Origin: Schistosoma mansoni
Taxonomy: Eukaryota; Platyhelminthes; Trematoda; Strigeidida; Schistosomatidae
Reading direction: 5' to 3'
DNA length: 64,000 nucleotides
Assembly (NCBI RefSeq): GCF_000237925.1
Contig: NC_031502.1
Span: 22,008,909 to 22,072,908, forward strand
Below the pieces are notes generated by a model that ran no database searches, had not been told where the DNA came from, and was given only the letters and a program-made list of their open reading frames with translations. A program made the position numbers and the translations under genes. Positions 1 through 13,450 of the stretch are shown here, one piece after another (position 1 is the stretch's first letter; every line of letters begins with the position of its first letter).

Positions 1-2690
1 ATGAAAACACAAGATCTAATGCCTAACACTAATATCCAACTGAAAACCCCAATCCTAATTCGTTACATCAATTTATCACCCTCATTCAGCACTAGATAGT
101 AGGTGGCCATTGTAAGCGTCACGTAAGCATCATTCAGAGATCGTCTGTACATTGATCTTGCTCAGAAAAGTTGTAAGTAATATTATTTACCTGTTGACAA
201 ATGGTTTCGATATTAATAACCAACCACTTCTCAAAATTTGTCCACTGATTGGCTGAAAAGTGGCCCAACTTTTTCGATGTCAGTTTAGAAGCAAATTCCG
301 TTCTCGTACTTCAGTTTACCAAGTCTCGACATAGTCGGCAGTGATAGGGTAGACTTTACTACAGCATGCATTCGAAATTACACTTCAATTGAAAACCTGG
401 ATTTACCAGGACATACCATCTCAACACTCACTGTTAGTGTCTAATAACCATATCCCATCATCCTGGCTGAGTTTGCGATATGGCTTGTTGTTTCAGCCAA
501 CTATGTGGGATGCAAATATTTCACTAAAGGATGTACTGTCTACATAAGCTAACCAGTCGATATCAACTCAAACCAACGATCCACGGTGTGAAGCTATGTC
601 TATTTTTTTCTGCATCCAGTGTATGTCATTTCCAACCGTGTTTCTCCATTCGAAGAAAACTACCGCAAGAGATTGAGGTGAGCCTGGAGGCCATAACATA
701 ATTGTAGGCGTTATATAAACAAAAGAGGAATCTGAACTTAATGAAATACCAGGAAGTCACCAGTGTATATCTCAAACTAATGGGCAGAATACAAACTCCA
801 CAAGGTAAATGTTAGAAAGCAACGGTTAAAATAAAATCATATATATTAATCCGTTTGATTTTACGAAGATCTGTCCTAAATTTTTACATTTTATGCTAAT
901 ATACACTTGAATAGGGAGTAATCAGACACGCTAAGTATCTAAAAAGATGCTTTTTTTCTACTAACGGAACAGTTAAGTAGACAGAGCAGGATAATTAAGA
1001 GAATGGTATATAACGCCTTGACGTTACACATAACTTACATCGCTAAATCAAGCAAGGAATCATGGCAAGTGCTAAAGTATATCATCAGAAACACACAAGG
1101 CTGTATGACACTCACACTAGTATGACAATACGTCAAGCATGAATAAACCATATACCAATCGATCCTCCCACCCATCACTAAACACATTAAAATAGTAATT
1201 AAAACAACAAAACCACCTTCAACAAACAAGCAAAATGGCGGAAGTCCAAAGTGGGTTTTCTAATGTTATTAGTACATTCAAACAAAACCAGCTTAGTTTG
1301 AAAAAGAAGCTATAGTAACAAATTTTTGCATAATTTGGAGTGTTTTGGCTTTTTATAAAACATATGCATTCTAGACAGCAATTCAGTCATCGAGCAAAGA
1401 GTGAACTTCGACTTCTCAAGAAACTGGCCAATCCCGAAATCCGGGTTCATTCTATGAGATAAAATTGTGACTTGATCGGCAAATCTGTGTGTTGTGAACA
1501 AACCGTAAGCTACAGATCGACTAATAATTCACATATGAAAGGATCGGACGACGCTACCGAAAGAAAGTTAGAAGGAAAACGGTTCTAATTGAATTGAGGT
1601 GTTTGTTTCACCCTAAAGCATGGTAGAAGAACACGGAATTTGTAAGCTAGCTATCTAAACGACAGAATAATAGCTCCGTGAAGGTTTGTGATGTTTGAAT
1701 GAACCTATGATTTCTTTGTATTGATGACTGTTGTGATTTTGATTTCCAAATACAATACATTCGTTTGTGCTCATTTAATATTTCTTCATTAAATTGCGTT
1801 ATTCCTGGGATTACTAGTTTATACTACAATTCAAATACTTTCGATTATCATAAGGTTGCTCAAGAAAGTAGTGAATAACCGCGATCAAGCGTTTTCATCC
1901 TCAAATGTCTGTTAAAAAGGTAGCGTTAGTATCAGGAGCTAACATACTTAGTCATCCCAGAAATCGCACCATCATGAGAACAAGCATATCGATTTAGCTC
2001 TGTTGTATCAAGATACTTATTTGATTATTGAAGGTGGTCTCATATTATTGATATCCTTAGTTACTGCTCACAGTTATTACAATATTAGGACAACCCATTT
2101 ATCGACTAATAATTTACTCCAAATCAGACCGGTTTAAAGTAAAACTCTAGTTATCCGCGAGCAGCTTGTGAAGCATACGAGAACGAGAATCTTAAAAATG
2201 ACAATAATTATGAGACAGGAATTGCTTACATACACAAACCATCCAAAAGCAGCTAGATTGCATCCCTAACGTACTACTGGTAAGTTTCTTTCCCAGTATT
2301 TTTAACCCATCATATCTGTATGCACGGCCTTTAACACATCATAAGGTTTCTGGACATTGTTCTTTATTCAAGGACATGAATAGACTAATTGTTTGTCACT
2401 TACACTGGTATATGAACCAAGCAACCTTACATCTTGTGTAAGTCCAACACTGTTTAAGTACTTACATTTTCCTCTTCATAACCCACCTTATTGAAAAAGA
2501 AGACTAAAAGAAGATTAAAATAATTGTTCTTTTCCCAATACAACATCCAACCGTTTAAGCGAGAGGTTCTGTAGAGTGTTACGTAAGGGGATTACATCAT
2601 TCCGTTCCTAAAACTTTTTATAGTTACTCTCGTTTGAGAATCATGAAAACATTTGGAAGATGATACTTAGTTTATACGAATATTCGTCAA
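1..2690. other. intergenic, no gene recognised
   Basis: AT-rich DNA with only short open frames that show no recognisable protein family, codon bias or splice-linked continuation. No RNA gene or recognisable repeat was seen here. It may hold decayed repeats that eye-level comparison misses. Confidence 0.5.
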
Positions 2691-2694
2691 GATT

Positions 2695-3366
2695 GGAACG
2701 AATAAGTTGGTAAAAGTAGAGAAGTCATTAAATGTGATCGACTGGATCATGAAGACTTCTACAGCAGTAGGTCTCAACATACACAAAAGGAAAATTAAAA
2801 TTCTCCGATACAATACAGCATGCATCAATCTAATTACACTTGACGAAGAAGCTTTTGAGGATATAAAAACCTTTGCATATCTGGACAGCATCATTGATGA
2901 AAACAGTGGGTCCGATGCAGATGTGCAGATGCGGATCGGCAAAGCAAGAGCTGCATATTTACAAATGAAGAACATCTGGAACTCAAAACAACTGTCAACC
3001 AAAATCAGAATTTTCGATACAAATGTCAAGACAGCTCCACTGTATTGGGCGGAAACCTGGAGAACTACAAAAACCATCATCCAGAAGACAGATGTTTATT
3101 AACAGTTGTCTACGCAAAATACTTCGGATCCGTTGTCCAGACACTATCAGTAACAACCTACTGTAGGAGAGAACAAACCAGATTTCAGCGGAGGAAGAAG
3201 CGCTGAAAGTGGATAGAACATACATTGAGGAAAGCACCCAACTGCTTCACATGGAATCCTGAAGGCCAACGGAAGAGAGGAAGACCAAAAAACACATTAC
3301 GCCGAGGAATGGAGAGAGACATGAGAAGAATGAACAAAAATTGGATAGAACGAGCGTAAGTAAGTA
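2695..3366 (+). mobile_element. RTE-clade LINE fragment (TAAG-tail family), C-terminal RT region
   Basis: The frame from 2707 reads through the part of a non-LTR reverse transcriptase downstream of the catalytic motif: VGLNIHKRKIKILRYNTA, then TFAYLDSIIDENSGSDADVQ and an RIGKARAAYLQMKNIW block. This is the typical RTE thumb/C-terminal sequence. The following frames continue with the [17 protein letters not shown] type block and an end in GTAAGTAAGTAA, the TAAG tetramer tail of this family. It is 5'-truncated and frame-disrupted. Other copies of the same family lie at 8910-9168, 13325-13450, 37335-37557 and 38650-38954. Confidence 0.8.
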
Positions 3367-4204
3367 ATATTTGAACTAATCTCAGTGATTGAAATTTTAG
3401 TGACGACCACAACTGCCAGGACATTTATTGGGGGACGTATTCACAAAGCCACTATGAATCTTGTGTCACTACGTTCAAGGCTTAGTAATATCGATGTGAT
3501 CTTGTCAGTTATCACACTGAAAGAAACAAGATCAAATATAAACTAATTTTTAAAACACGGAGAATTGTTTTATAATCAATCGTCAGAACAACAGCAGATA
3601 AGAAAGTCCGAAAAAGTGTTGAGACATTCATCAAACAACAAAGTTCAACAGACTAGAGATAAATCAAACACACCGGATAGTAGCACACTGATCGTTAATT
3701 TATCTAATAGAATTCTCAGTTCCCACGAAATTTCATTACTTAAAAAGGGTCTCAATTTCAATATAAATACACCACAAATATCGCCTTTCAGTATTATACC
3801 AGCAACAGAATCAACTTTGAATGTAGTTCCTAGTGAAACAACGTATGAATTGAGGAATAAAATACTGGCCACGTTCTTACATCAAAAATCGCACAGTTCT
3901 AATACAACTAAAATGAATTATATGCATTAAAACAACTGAGAAATGATAAGATAACCATCATTACTAGAGCAGATAAATGAAACACGACAGTTATTATGAA
4001 CAAATCGGACTACGAGAGAGAAGTCAGGAAACATCTACAAGAGAGTCCATATGAACTAATCAGAGGAACGAAGAGTAGGACAACGCTTAATCAACTCAGA
4101 CTGAAACCAGTAAAACCTTATAGTCGTTAAACGTTAAACTAGGATCGTCATTATGGTTCATGTTATATCTAAAGAGTTGTAACCTTTACTTACAAATTCA
4201 AAAG

Positions 4205-5245
4205 AAGCACCTTAGATGCCGTTGCTGTCCTGCACCGCAATATGGTATTCAGCTTGGAAAAGGGTGAGAAGTATGTTAGATGCACTTTTCTGGACTATAC
4301 TTCTGCTGTTGATTCTATCCCAAGACAACTTTTACTTAACAAGTTAGTCAGCATCAACACTGACAGCTGGATAACCAATTGGTTATGTTCCTACCTCTCT
4401 AGAAGAGAACAGTACACTGTGTTTGGAAGATAAGGTTCAACGTCTCTACTGTCTCATGAAGGTGTGCCACAATCAGCTGTTCTTTCATCTCTTCTTTTCT
4501 CTTTTCTCTGCTATCTTCCACAAAAAAACCTTTGTGAAATAAGCGGATGACCTCACCATATGTATGACGATTTCCACGTCATTACACCCCACAGAAATGA
4601 ATGAGTTGTTGTCTTGTACTGAATTGTGGTCTGTTGGTAATGGTCTCATACTAAATTCGTCTAAATTTCAAGCTGTTTACTTTAGCCTGAGACATGAACA
4701 GCATCTAAAAACCATTTTGGGATCCCATAATGCTTTTGTCATTGGAGAATTTTCAATAAACACAGTGTCAAGGGTCAACTATCTTGGTGTTACTTTTTCC
4801 TCTGATCTCTCTTGGTCTTCTCGTGTTTTGCTGCTATCCAATAAATTTCTCCGTCTGATTTACCACATAAAAAGGCTGCATGCTTTTAGGATTTACTCTT
4901 ACAGTTCGTCAATGCCTGCACATTACCTATTATTCTTTACTGTACTCCATTATTCTTCCACCGGCTTCTGCGAAAAAGCTTTGCTGTATTGTGAAGAGGG
5001 CTGTTGGTAGTTAGCAAGGTGTGTGGTAAATCTTTTGAAGTCATTATTAATGTGGTTGTGGATAGACATCTAAAGTCTAGCGAAATCCTGGCAGGTGTCA
5101 TCTTATCAGATATTAACCATCCGCTTCATTTATATTTTCCTCCTTGCAAATCTTTCAGTAGAACGAGACGTCAAAACATCAAAAACCATGCACACAAGCA
5201 GAGGTATAAAAGTCCTATAATACCCTACATAAAAAATAACGGTCT
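4205..5245 (+). mobile_element. CR1/Jockey-type LINE fragment nested inside the PLE
   Basis: Frames from about 4207 read AVAVLHRNMVFSLEKG, then YVRCTFLDYTSAVDSIPRQ, which is RT motif A of Jockey/CR1-type LINEs. The frame from 4564 continues with NGLILNSSKFQAVYFS and VSRVNYLGVTFSSDLSWSS, the standard block after the catalytic motif. That catalytic motif is recognisable just upstream as a degraded ADDLTICM. It is truncated at both ends and frame-disrupted. It sits between the N-terminal and C-terminal halves of the PLE in the same orientation, so it either inserted into or replaced the PLE centre. No TSD is evident. Confidence 0.75.
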
Positions 5246-6460
5246 GGTTACCGTATAAGGATGACATTTTTATTATCATTAAGCCGGATGGCTCAGAAGA
5301 ATTGGTTGGAAATGTTAACAAAATTTCGGAGAGCATTAAATAAAGAAGGAAATAGAATCCAGTGACCAAAAACTAACGTTTCTGCTTTGGTTGTACAAAG
5401 ACATAATAATAATAACTTGAAAATAAATGTATTCAGAAAATTAACACATTCTGAGAGATACTTAGATTATAGTCCAGCTCATGCGCTCTGTACAAAAGTC
5501 ACTGTTGTAAAAATTCAGTTAACAGAAGTATTAAGCTCGTCGCAAATGAGAAATGCCATCAAGTTGAACCGAATAGAGTTTTGTCTATACTTAGGGATAA
5601 CAACTAACAGAAAGGGTTTTTAAAGAAGATTACTGAAATGAAAGAAAAATTAAAGTTAAATGCATACTGAAAGATTGGAAGTCCACCGTGGTCATTCCAT
5701 ACCTTAGTGAAACATCGGAAGAAATCAAGGAGATTCTGGACAAGCATGATATAAGAGTGTATTAAGGTTGAAAGAACACAAACAGTATTTGAAAAATGTT
5801 CCCAAATCCTCCATCGACCTAAAGAAACTTGAGAGTAAGTCTGCGGTAGCATCACATGCTTTGGAAACAGGTCACAAGATTAGTTCTGAAGGGACAAAAA
5901 TACTTCACAAAGATTTAAATACTCATAAGGAAAGATTGACAGCAAAAACGCTGTATATATGGACGAACAAGAACAGTCTGGACCAAAAGGATGGTATCTA
6001 ACTAGCGACTACTTGGCAAACTTTCGTTGGCAAGTAATTGGACCCTTTCTTTATTCAACCTGCTCATTTCCCGTGCATCGCTATTTTGACTGAAATTAAT
6101 GTGAGTTATTTTCAGCAATACAATTATGTACTCTATGATTCTCATTTTACATGCATATCAATGCTTCAGAAACAATTTTTCAGCCTTCAGCTTGCACTTT
6201 CCTTTTTATTTTTCCTTCATATAAATGCATATTAACAAAGAATATCAATCAGTGGTAACTCGGTATTACACATACACATTTCGTTCAGTCATCATTTTTA
6301 ACATCATGAAATTTCCAATACTATTCGCATTTAACTGACTCGTGTTATCCTATTTACGTAAATCAACATCCAAATATGATTGGATTACTACAGTATAGAT
6401 TTGATCTGATTTGATTGTTAAAACGCTATATATTCCTTTGGTGATTTTAATTTTGATTGC

Positions 6461-6505
6461 TCCCCTGAAGAAGTCCAGATAAGTTTGCTGAACGAAAAGT
6501 TGGAA
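6461..6505 (+). ncRNA. hammerhead-like motif in PLE 3' region (degenerate)
   Basis: A CTGAAGA core, a helix-II-like GTCCAG...CTGAAC hairpin and GAAA follow in order, then AGTTGGAA. PLEs are known to carry minimal hammerhead ribozymes with very short helix III. This copy has an extra A after the core, a mismatch in helix II and GAAAAG rather than GAAACG, so it is probably inactive. The position, a few hundred bases after the endonuclease block at 5770-6000, fits a PLE terminal region. Confidence 0.45.
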
Positions 6506-6559
6506 CTATTCGAAATTCCAACGGCTTAAATTATTTCAAATATACGTTTCACATATAAT

Positions 6560-7842
6560 GATGGCATATAGTGTTATTGACAAACTCAATATTCTATCTC
6601 ACCTCGTAGAGTCAACCAAGGTGTCTGCAAACTAGTGTCAGATGGTGACCTTGTATTGCTATTAAATACTATGGAGACTCATTGTCTTTATAACTTTGCA
6701 ATATTGATACTAAACGGTCGTTACACTCCTCGCCAACATTTGCATATATGCAGTGAATTTAAAACAAAGAACGAAGTTCTAGTGTTAGCAGAACAGTGAT
6801 TTCATTTTTAAATTGAAACCTTGGCCACTCAAGTGTGAAGCAATCAATTCTGATGCAAAGTGACGCTAAAATACCAAGTAGTGACAATCTCTGACACCTT
6901 TCCTTTAGCCAGTGTTGTTATGGGGTCAATGGAATAACACTGAACCCTATTTCGATTTACTATTTAACCCTCAAAATGATCTCCATATTGAACGTTGAGT
7001 GATTAATCGCGGCTTTTCATGATTAACGCGGGTAAATTAATTGGTTGAGTGCAGTTGACACATTCAGTAGCCTAATCTTGTTTATCTGTGTTATCTTGTA
7101 CTAATATTTTCACACAAATATAACTAACTAGTGACTCTGATTATACTTTAGACAGTAATGAAGGAACAGGGAATCCCGATTGCTAAAAAGGAAGTGCTGG
7201 GTTAAAAAATTATCGGGTTATGTGACATCATCTTAACTGAGTAAGGCGAAAACACTATTCCAGTTAAAATCACATTAGAGTGTGACCAGGTTTTAATTAT
7301 GACAGATGAGTTACCTGTATCAACTTCAGTCGCATTACTTTATAGTCCATTAAAAATTTTTTGCTTCATTAGTTTTTTGAGGCAGAATTATAATTATACA
7401 TAAAATTTAAGAAACCAAAGACCTGAGATTATCATATGATTGAAACCATAGTTCTAGACTGTTCTTTGATGATTTTCACACTTGCCCGGTGAGTAAACTA
7501 AGGGGATTGTAAATAATCCACCCAAGGGAGTCAGGTGACTGTTACAGTAGAGACTTGCTGTACCTGATTTCTCGTAAAGCGTTGTTGCAACATCTACCTC
7601 TCGTAACTGAATTTCGATTTATTTCTTCATTAAATATTTAGAAATGATATGTTCACGCTTTCAATCTACCCTTTCAGTTCACCATATAGCTTCTGAACCC
7701 GAAAATACATAAATACTGGAGGTTCGTAAAGAATTACGCCTCTACAAAATTCTTGAAGGAGGACATTCCAGTACGTTTTCAAATGCATATAAACTCATTG
7801 TTTCGCATTCAGGTCTCTTTGTTTTCAGACCGTACATCCGTA
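6560..7842. other. intergenic, nothing recognised
   Basis: Short non-conserved frames only. I see no gene, RNA or repeat that matches another part of the window. Confidence 0.45.
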
Positions 7843-8243
7843 GAATGATAGACTATTTCCGTATTGCTACATTTATCCTTGCTACTATAATGATAGAACC
7901 AATCCCGAAATTGTAGATTTCTCACTGTGTTACTACCCAATCTATAAGATCTTACGCGGAAGTCAAATCATAGTCTACACTGACTCGTTCTGTAGCGACA
8001 ACCGGTACTATGATGTCTGGCACTTCTGAAGAATACATTTCGGTTGGGAAGGGAGCAATATATTCAGTGCGGAAAGCACTAGGTTACATAGAGTGACCAC
8101 ACCTGCATGGCCGAACCATGCTATACCTATCAGTTGTTCCTGTGTTCACCACTTTGTACCTTTTCTAAGTGTTAAGTGTTGAATGTAAATCTTCTCAGTA
8201 ACAATATACTCCACTCCAAAGATCGTGTTGTTAGGAATCGAAA
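7843..8243 (+). repeat. left arm of a ~400-bp long inverted repeat
   Basis: This segment is nearly identical to the reverse complement of 11058-11456. The central part, from the ACGCGGAAGTCAAATC region to the CTCCACTCCAAAGATC region, appears to match base for base. Differences are confined to the two ends. On the plus strand it encodes the end of a short frame (ILRGSQIIVYTDSF) with no confident family assignment. Inverted orientation excludes a pair of LTRs. It may be the terminal inverted repeat of a non-autonomous element, or a recent inverted duplication. Confidence 0.8.
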
Positions 8244-8909
8244 CCACTAAAAATCTGCCAAATACTCACCTCTTAGTAGTACCATGTATAAAAATTTAGA
8301 CTTGACAGCAACCAAGTTTCATGGATGCGAAATTGATTTCAAAAACAGCACCAGCAGTCTATCAAAATTAAGTAAACAAATCAAACAACACAATCGTCAC
8401 CAAGCACTGTTATACAAGTTTTAAGAAATAAGGAAGATAATTAATGAGATTTGTGCTCTAAACTGTTGAGCTTTCACATTGCCTTCTTATTTTACCATCA
8501 TCAACAGAGAGCTCGCATTTAAGCACAAGTCAAAACCTACGTGTTTGCACAAAATAAAGGCAACTAGATACGAAGAAACTGGATACTATGTTTCCATCTT
8601 TTCTGATATGTGACAATGTGGTAATTGTGATAGTGAGACTATTTCCACTAAGATGATCAAAAACCCTGGTTAGTCATAGCCACCGATACATATTTTCACT
8701 CATCTATTCGAGTTGCATATATACTCGTAAGTATTTGAAAGTAGCGAGAGAATAATGAGAACCATGGTTATCTTCATAGTGAATTAGCTCAAATGCTTTT
8801 GACGAATATGTTTTTGAAGTTAGTTAAATCAAACTTCTATTGTTCAGCAGACACACCGTTGTTGTTAACTAAACAGGAGGTTTCGGGTAGTGGAAATATA
8901 TGAAGGGTA

Positions 8910-9168
8910 AGCAGATATATTTTGAAAGTAGGTGGAACATACATTACGGGAATCACAAAACTGAATCACGAGACAAGCGCTAGCTTGGAATCCTGAAGGA
9001 AAGAAGAAAAGAAAGCCGAAGAACACAGTACGTTTGGAATTGGAAGCAGACATGGAAATTGGGAAGATCTGGAAAGGATTGCTCAGGACAGGGTTGGATT
9101 GAGAGTGCTGATGAGCGATCTATGTTCCTCGACGAAGGATAATAGGCGTAAGTAAGTAAGTAAGTAAC
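8910..9168 (+). mobile_element. RTE LINE 3' end (TAAG-tail family)
   Basis: Sequence matches the 3' end of the family seen at 38650-38954 in opposite orientation: a WNPEG-like block, an AGGAC.GGGTTGGA stretch and a closing GGCGTAAGTAAGTAAGTAA. It is 5'-truncated and lies inside the spacer between the two long inverted-repeat arms, so it inserted into that structure or was carried by it. Confidence 0.75.
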
Positions 9169-10544
9169 TCCTGAATGTCTAACTTGAATCTGTTCACATA
9201 CACTTGAATAGTTCTTGTGCTATTATCAAATATTATCCGAACAGGACACTCTTCAACTATACAAAGGACTGTTGTCGTTAGAATAGCTATTTTTACTTTT
9301 TGTCTTAGAGCGATTTCCGTTTATGCTAAAAGAAATAAACTATTCGTTAAAGGATCTAGTCTTTTTTGTGACGTCTGCTGTTCGTCGACCCATTATGGGA
9401 GGAATTCCTACTGCGTCTATGAAAATGTCTTTTGCATAAGCAGTAGTAAAAATGGTGAGAACAACGAACACCTTGTTAGTAGCAAAGTAATTACTTACTA
9501 GAAGAGATAAGACACATGAATACATTCAAAACATCATAAATCTCGTCGAAAGGATTGAAACGTTTATTACTATTATTATTGTTAGCATTTTTCCGATTAT
9601 AACCGTTATTCATGTTATTCCATGCGGTTCAACACACCTATTTTCGTTCACGCAACTCGGTTAATGACGTTGTAGTTAAGAGTACATCAACCATACAAAC
9701 AGATGCATGCAACAACTTAATTTTGGTGTTTAAGGGTTGGTCAAGAACAGATTAGTAATTTCAAAACATTATGGGTTAAGTATTTAGTTATTTCCTCATT
9801 TTGCTCAAGTATTATATTCCCTATTGTTCTATATTGAATGTTGAAAATTTTGTGCGTTTGAAAATATAACCTCACTAGCCAACTGTTCTGTTCCACGATG
9901 TGAATAAAGACCTACTGCAGCCATTAGTCTAGCTTCTTCTATGGATGAAACGAAGAGTAACTATAAGCACTAAATTGGTAGTCCCAGATGTGAACTCAAA
10001 AAATCTGTTTCGTTTGTTTTTTAGTCGTCAAAACAAACCTAATGAATTAATTAACATTATCGTTAACGTAAATTATACAAATATACAAATAGGATCCAAA
10101 CTAAGATTTAGACTGAAGAATAACTGTCTAGGTAGTTTAGTTTCGCGCTATTACCCAGTCGAAACCAAAACAAGGTGATTAGGTAAATGACGGTTCTGGA
10201 TTTCATTATAAATATAAATGTAGGTTATTACCTAAATAAATGTTACCACCCAGTTATTCAACCCATAATTGTACGATCAGTAATCAACTCTAGATTACCA
10301 TAAATAAACAAGCTGATAAAGGATGTAAGAAAATTACCAAACACACCAATTAAGTGTTACTGTATCATTTCTGGATAGATCTCGTACATATCCGTTCGAA
10401 AGATAGTATTTGGTTGCTTTATAACACAGAGTGTTTTTAATTCTGGAAGAGTGCTTCAGTTCACAATCAAAAATGCAGGATCCCAGTCAACGCAAGCAAC
10501 ACGATCATTGGTGAGGCAAATCAATATGGATGCCACCAAGACTA

Positions 10545-11050
10545 AGTACCAACTAAAACAACTCAAAGGCAGTTCAGGAAAAAAACATGGAACCTCGGTG
10601 AATGTGCAAGAAAAACAAAACTATGGTAAAATACAAATATTACCATCTAAAATGCAATCAAAACGACTAACAAAATGTGCGACTGGAAGAATCAATAGGA
10701 ATAAATTATAACTGTATACATGGAGGGATTTTCACACAAAAAACCTTCAAAATGGATCTTACACATAGCTCCATTCGATTCAAACAGCGCAGTCGTAAAG
10801 AGAAGCGTGTCAGTATGACAATCGTTATTACCGAATATCAACCAAAACAACTTGAATGCAATCGAGGAAAAACATGAAAATTCGGTGAAGACATGGTAAA
10901 AACCAAGCCTTCAAAATAATATAAATAGCACTATCTCAAATGAAATCAAAAGATCAGCAAACTGTAAATCTGAAGGAATCCAGCAGAATAAATCGTGACA
11001 GTGTGTACATGGAGGGGTTTTCACACATAGAACTTTCGAAAAGGATTGTA
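10545..11050 (+). repeat. two diverged tandem units of ~210 bp at ~300-bp spacing
   Basis: About 10545-10760 and 10838-11050 share a series of blocks in the same order: CCAA(C/A)(T/C)AAAACAACT, GGAAAAA(A)CATG, TC(A/G)GTGAA, ATCAAAA.GA..A.CAAA, GAATC.A(T/G)AGGAATAAA-like, and ACATGGAGGG(A/G)TTTTCACAC. Identity is moderate. No protein or RNA family is recognised. The repeats abut the inner side of the right long inverted-repeat arm. Confidence 0.5.
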
Positions 11051-11057
11051 TTGATTT

Positions 11058-11456
11058 TGGTTCCTAACCACACGATCTTTGGAGTGGAGTATATTGTTAC
11101 TGAGAAGATTTACATTCAACACTTAACACTTAGAAAAGGTACAAAGTGGTGAACACAGGAACAACTGATAGGTATAGCATGGTTCGGCCATGCAGGTGTG
11201 GTCACTCTATGTAACCTAGTGCTTTCCGCACTGAATATATTGCTCCCTTCCCAACCGAAATGTATTCTTCAGAAGTGCCAGACATCATAGTACCGGTTGT
11301 CGCTACAGAACGAGTCAGTGTAGACTATGATTTGACTTCCGCGTAAGATCTTATAGATTGGGTAGTAACACAGTGAGAAATCTACAATTTCGGGATTGGT
11401 TCTATCATTATAGTAGCAAGGATAAATGTAGCAATATGGAAATAGTTCATAATTCC
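11058..11456 (-). repeat. right arm of the ~400-bp long inverted repeat
   Basis: Reverse complement of 7843-8243 with only a few differences over about 390 bp. The two arms enclose roughly 2.8 kb. High identity implies recent origin or gene conversion, or an assembly-made inverted duplication. No obvious short direct repeat was found outside the two arms. Confidence 0.8.
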
Positions 11457-13320
11457 ATGGGATCACACATAGAGCATTAATTACGGAAATACATTTGCTT
11501 TACGACCATGTATCAGTTGATATTTTTTGTAAAATGTGATCCTGATCTTATATTAGCGGAATAAATATAAGTGGCTACTAAGCACAAGACAAAACACGTG
11601 GCAAACTATTACATAAGATTTTGTCTCTATGTAGGCTGATCTCTACTTGGCAATGTTCAAGCTTTTAAACTTATGAATAACCACATTATTTTCAAGTACA
11701 CACGTTTTTCATATCCAGACAGTTAAACGTTATATAATATCTTTCGCACCAGATCTAGATATCATGCTGTATATCACGACGACTAAACTGAAGACAATCT
11801 TCGTTGTTTATGTAAGTAGGTTGATTACAGGCGTACTGATATATGAAGTTATTAGCTAATATTGTTTGTAATATTTTTAAGTTTGTGTGATTGTGTTCTT
11901 ATGTATAGCTTCCACGTGCTTCCATGTTAACGAACCTAAAATAAAATAAAGACGTGTAAATGAATGTAATATAAAAAGTTTATGATCTATTACCAATATT
12001 TTTTGAATCCTTCACGTTTCGTAGGTTAATTACATATTGACTACCATTTATTTTGTTTACACGACGCCACAGTTTGGTAGCTGATAGGTCTTCTGCAATT
12101 TAAACTGAATATTAGTATAAATTATCTATACAGAATATAAAGAAGATTTAGAATGAGTCGCCATAAGGACTATACAAGAAGTATAATACATACAACCATT
12201 TGGTATAATTAAATTTTTAGTACAATATGTGTTTAGTCTTATCATTTACTCACTAATTTAGGCTATGGCTAAGCCAAATATATCTGGCCAAAGAATGCCT
12301 ACTATGGTGGATGGTTTGTTTTAATACACATACAACAATGAAGTGACCAAACAATATGTATCTCTGAAACTTTTTAAGCAACTTTAGGAACTCGAAACGT
12401 GACTACAAACAACTGTGACAAACTTTCTTAGTCACGTTAATTAGGTACGAGTTAGCTTCAGGCGTGTGACGAAAGGCACGAAAACATGACAGGAAGAAAC
12501 AGCAAATAGGGCAACTTCATGGGATGGCTTGAACACTACATGGAAAATAACCTCCCGAACTACCTTTGTGGCGGACCAGACAATATATAAACGCAAAAGA
12601 TATCAACAAAGTTAATAACAACCAATAATGATATTAATATATATAAGTTAAATGATACGAATACAATAAATAATGGGACTTTACTTAAGTTCACCCGAAA
12701 TGATGCGTGTTCGACTTTGATCTGGTACAATAAATCCACAATTATAGATGCTTAGTAATTCCAAACGTATCGATGATCTCCCCAGTATTGTAATCCAAAG
12801 TAAGATATGATATATTCACTTTCTCAGTCTATGAATGTAAATAATATTTGTTTTAGAAGTAAGTTAACTCAATCTCGAATGAAAACAGAACGAGGGATGT
12901 GTGAGTATTAATGTATTTGGTAGCCAGAAAGAAGATGTCACGCTATGTTGGAATCACAACGGAAAGTGTCTTCAAGGTCATTGACTAAAACAACATGTAC
13001 AGTCATTTAATGATGAATGTACATACAGTGAAAAATTGACAAAACAAATACAAATAATATTAAAAAACTATTTACAAAATAAGCTTGTCGGTCATATCTC
13101 CACACCTTCTTTGACCACTGAGCGAACAGAAAACTGCACTATGTGAAGCACTATGTTTACATGACATCATGAAATATACATCTACTTGACACCACGGACC
13201 AAAACGACTATTGCCACTGTCACCAGAAAAGTACAGGAATTTCTAAGCAACTGCATGTCCAAGATACTACAGATTCATTGACCAGGGAAGTTAAGTAATA
13301 ACATACTGTATTGAAGGGAA
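11457..13320. other. intergenic, nothing recognised
   Basis: AT-rich sequence without convincing coding frames or recognisable repeats. Confidence 0.45.
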
Positions 13321-13324
13321 AACC

Positions 13325-13450
13325 AGATGCTAGCTGATGAAGAAGTTGAGAAAAGACACTGAAGGTGGATTGGACACGTCAGGCGAAAGTCACCAACCCG
13401 CATCACATAGGAACTATAATATTCAGGACTGAACATCTGTCTGGAAATAT
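13325..13450 (+). mobile_element. decayed RTE fragment
   Basis: A short stretch reads GAT-GCTGATGAAGAAGTTGAG, then RHxRWIGHVRRKSPTRIT in translation. This matches the WIGHVLR.. block of the TAAG-tail RTE family. It is a small, old remnant with no readable tail. Confidence 0.5.

Larger units (their letters stand above)
3560..6560 (+). mobile_element. Penelope-like element (PLE) remnant, interrupted by another LINE
   Basis: From 3565 the translation carries the PLE N-terminal reverse-transcriptase signature (NLSNRILSSHEISLLKKGLNF followed by ATESTL), then an ADK..NTTVIMNKSDYE-like stretch near 3970-4040. After a nested LINE, PLE sequence resumes near 5250 with YxDD-type DDIFIII, the V.RK.THS.RYL block and, at about 5770-6000, a GIY-YIG endonuclease-like end (KEHKQYL, then SHALETGHKI). 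The 3' flank holds a ribozyme-like motif. The copy is old and broken in several places. PLEs are retroelements of the telomerase-related RT lineage and do not encode capsids. Confidence 0.75.

Noticed and set aside
3565-3930. 121-residue open frame as a host gene
   Set aside because: Its sequence carries the N-terminal signature of Penelope-like reverse transcriptases and is part of a broken mobile element.
9217-9501. 94-residue open frame as a small gene
   Set aside because: No family resemblance, and it lies within the repeat-rich spacer of the long inverted repeat.
10451-11152. CRISPR-like or tandem-satellite array
   Set aside because: Only two diverged units are present, with long non-uniform spacing; the genome is eukaryotic.
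7843-11456. Pair of LTRs of an LTR retrotransposon
   Set aside because: The two ~400-bp repeats are in inverted, not direct, orientation, and no gag or pol sequence was recognised between them.
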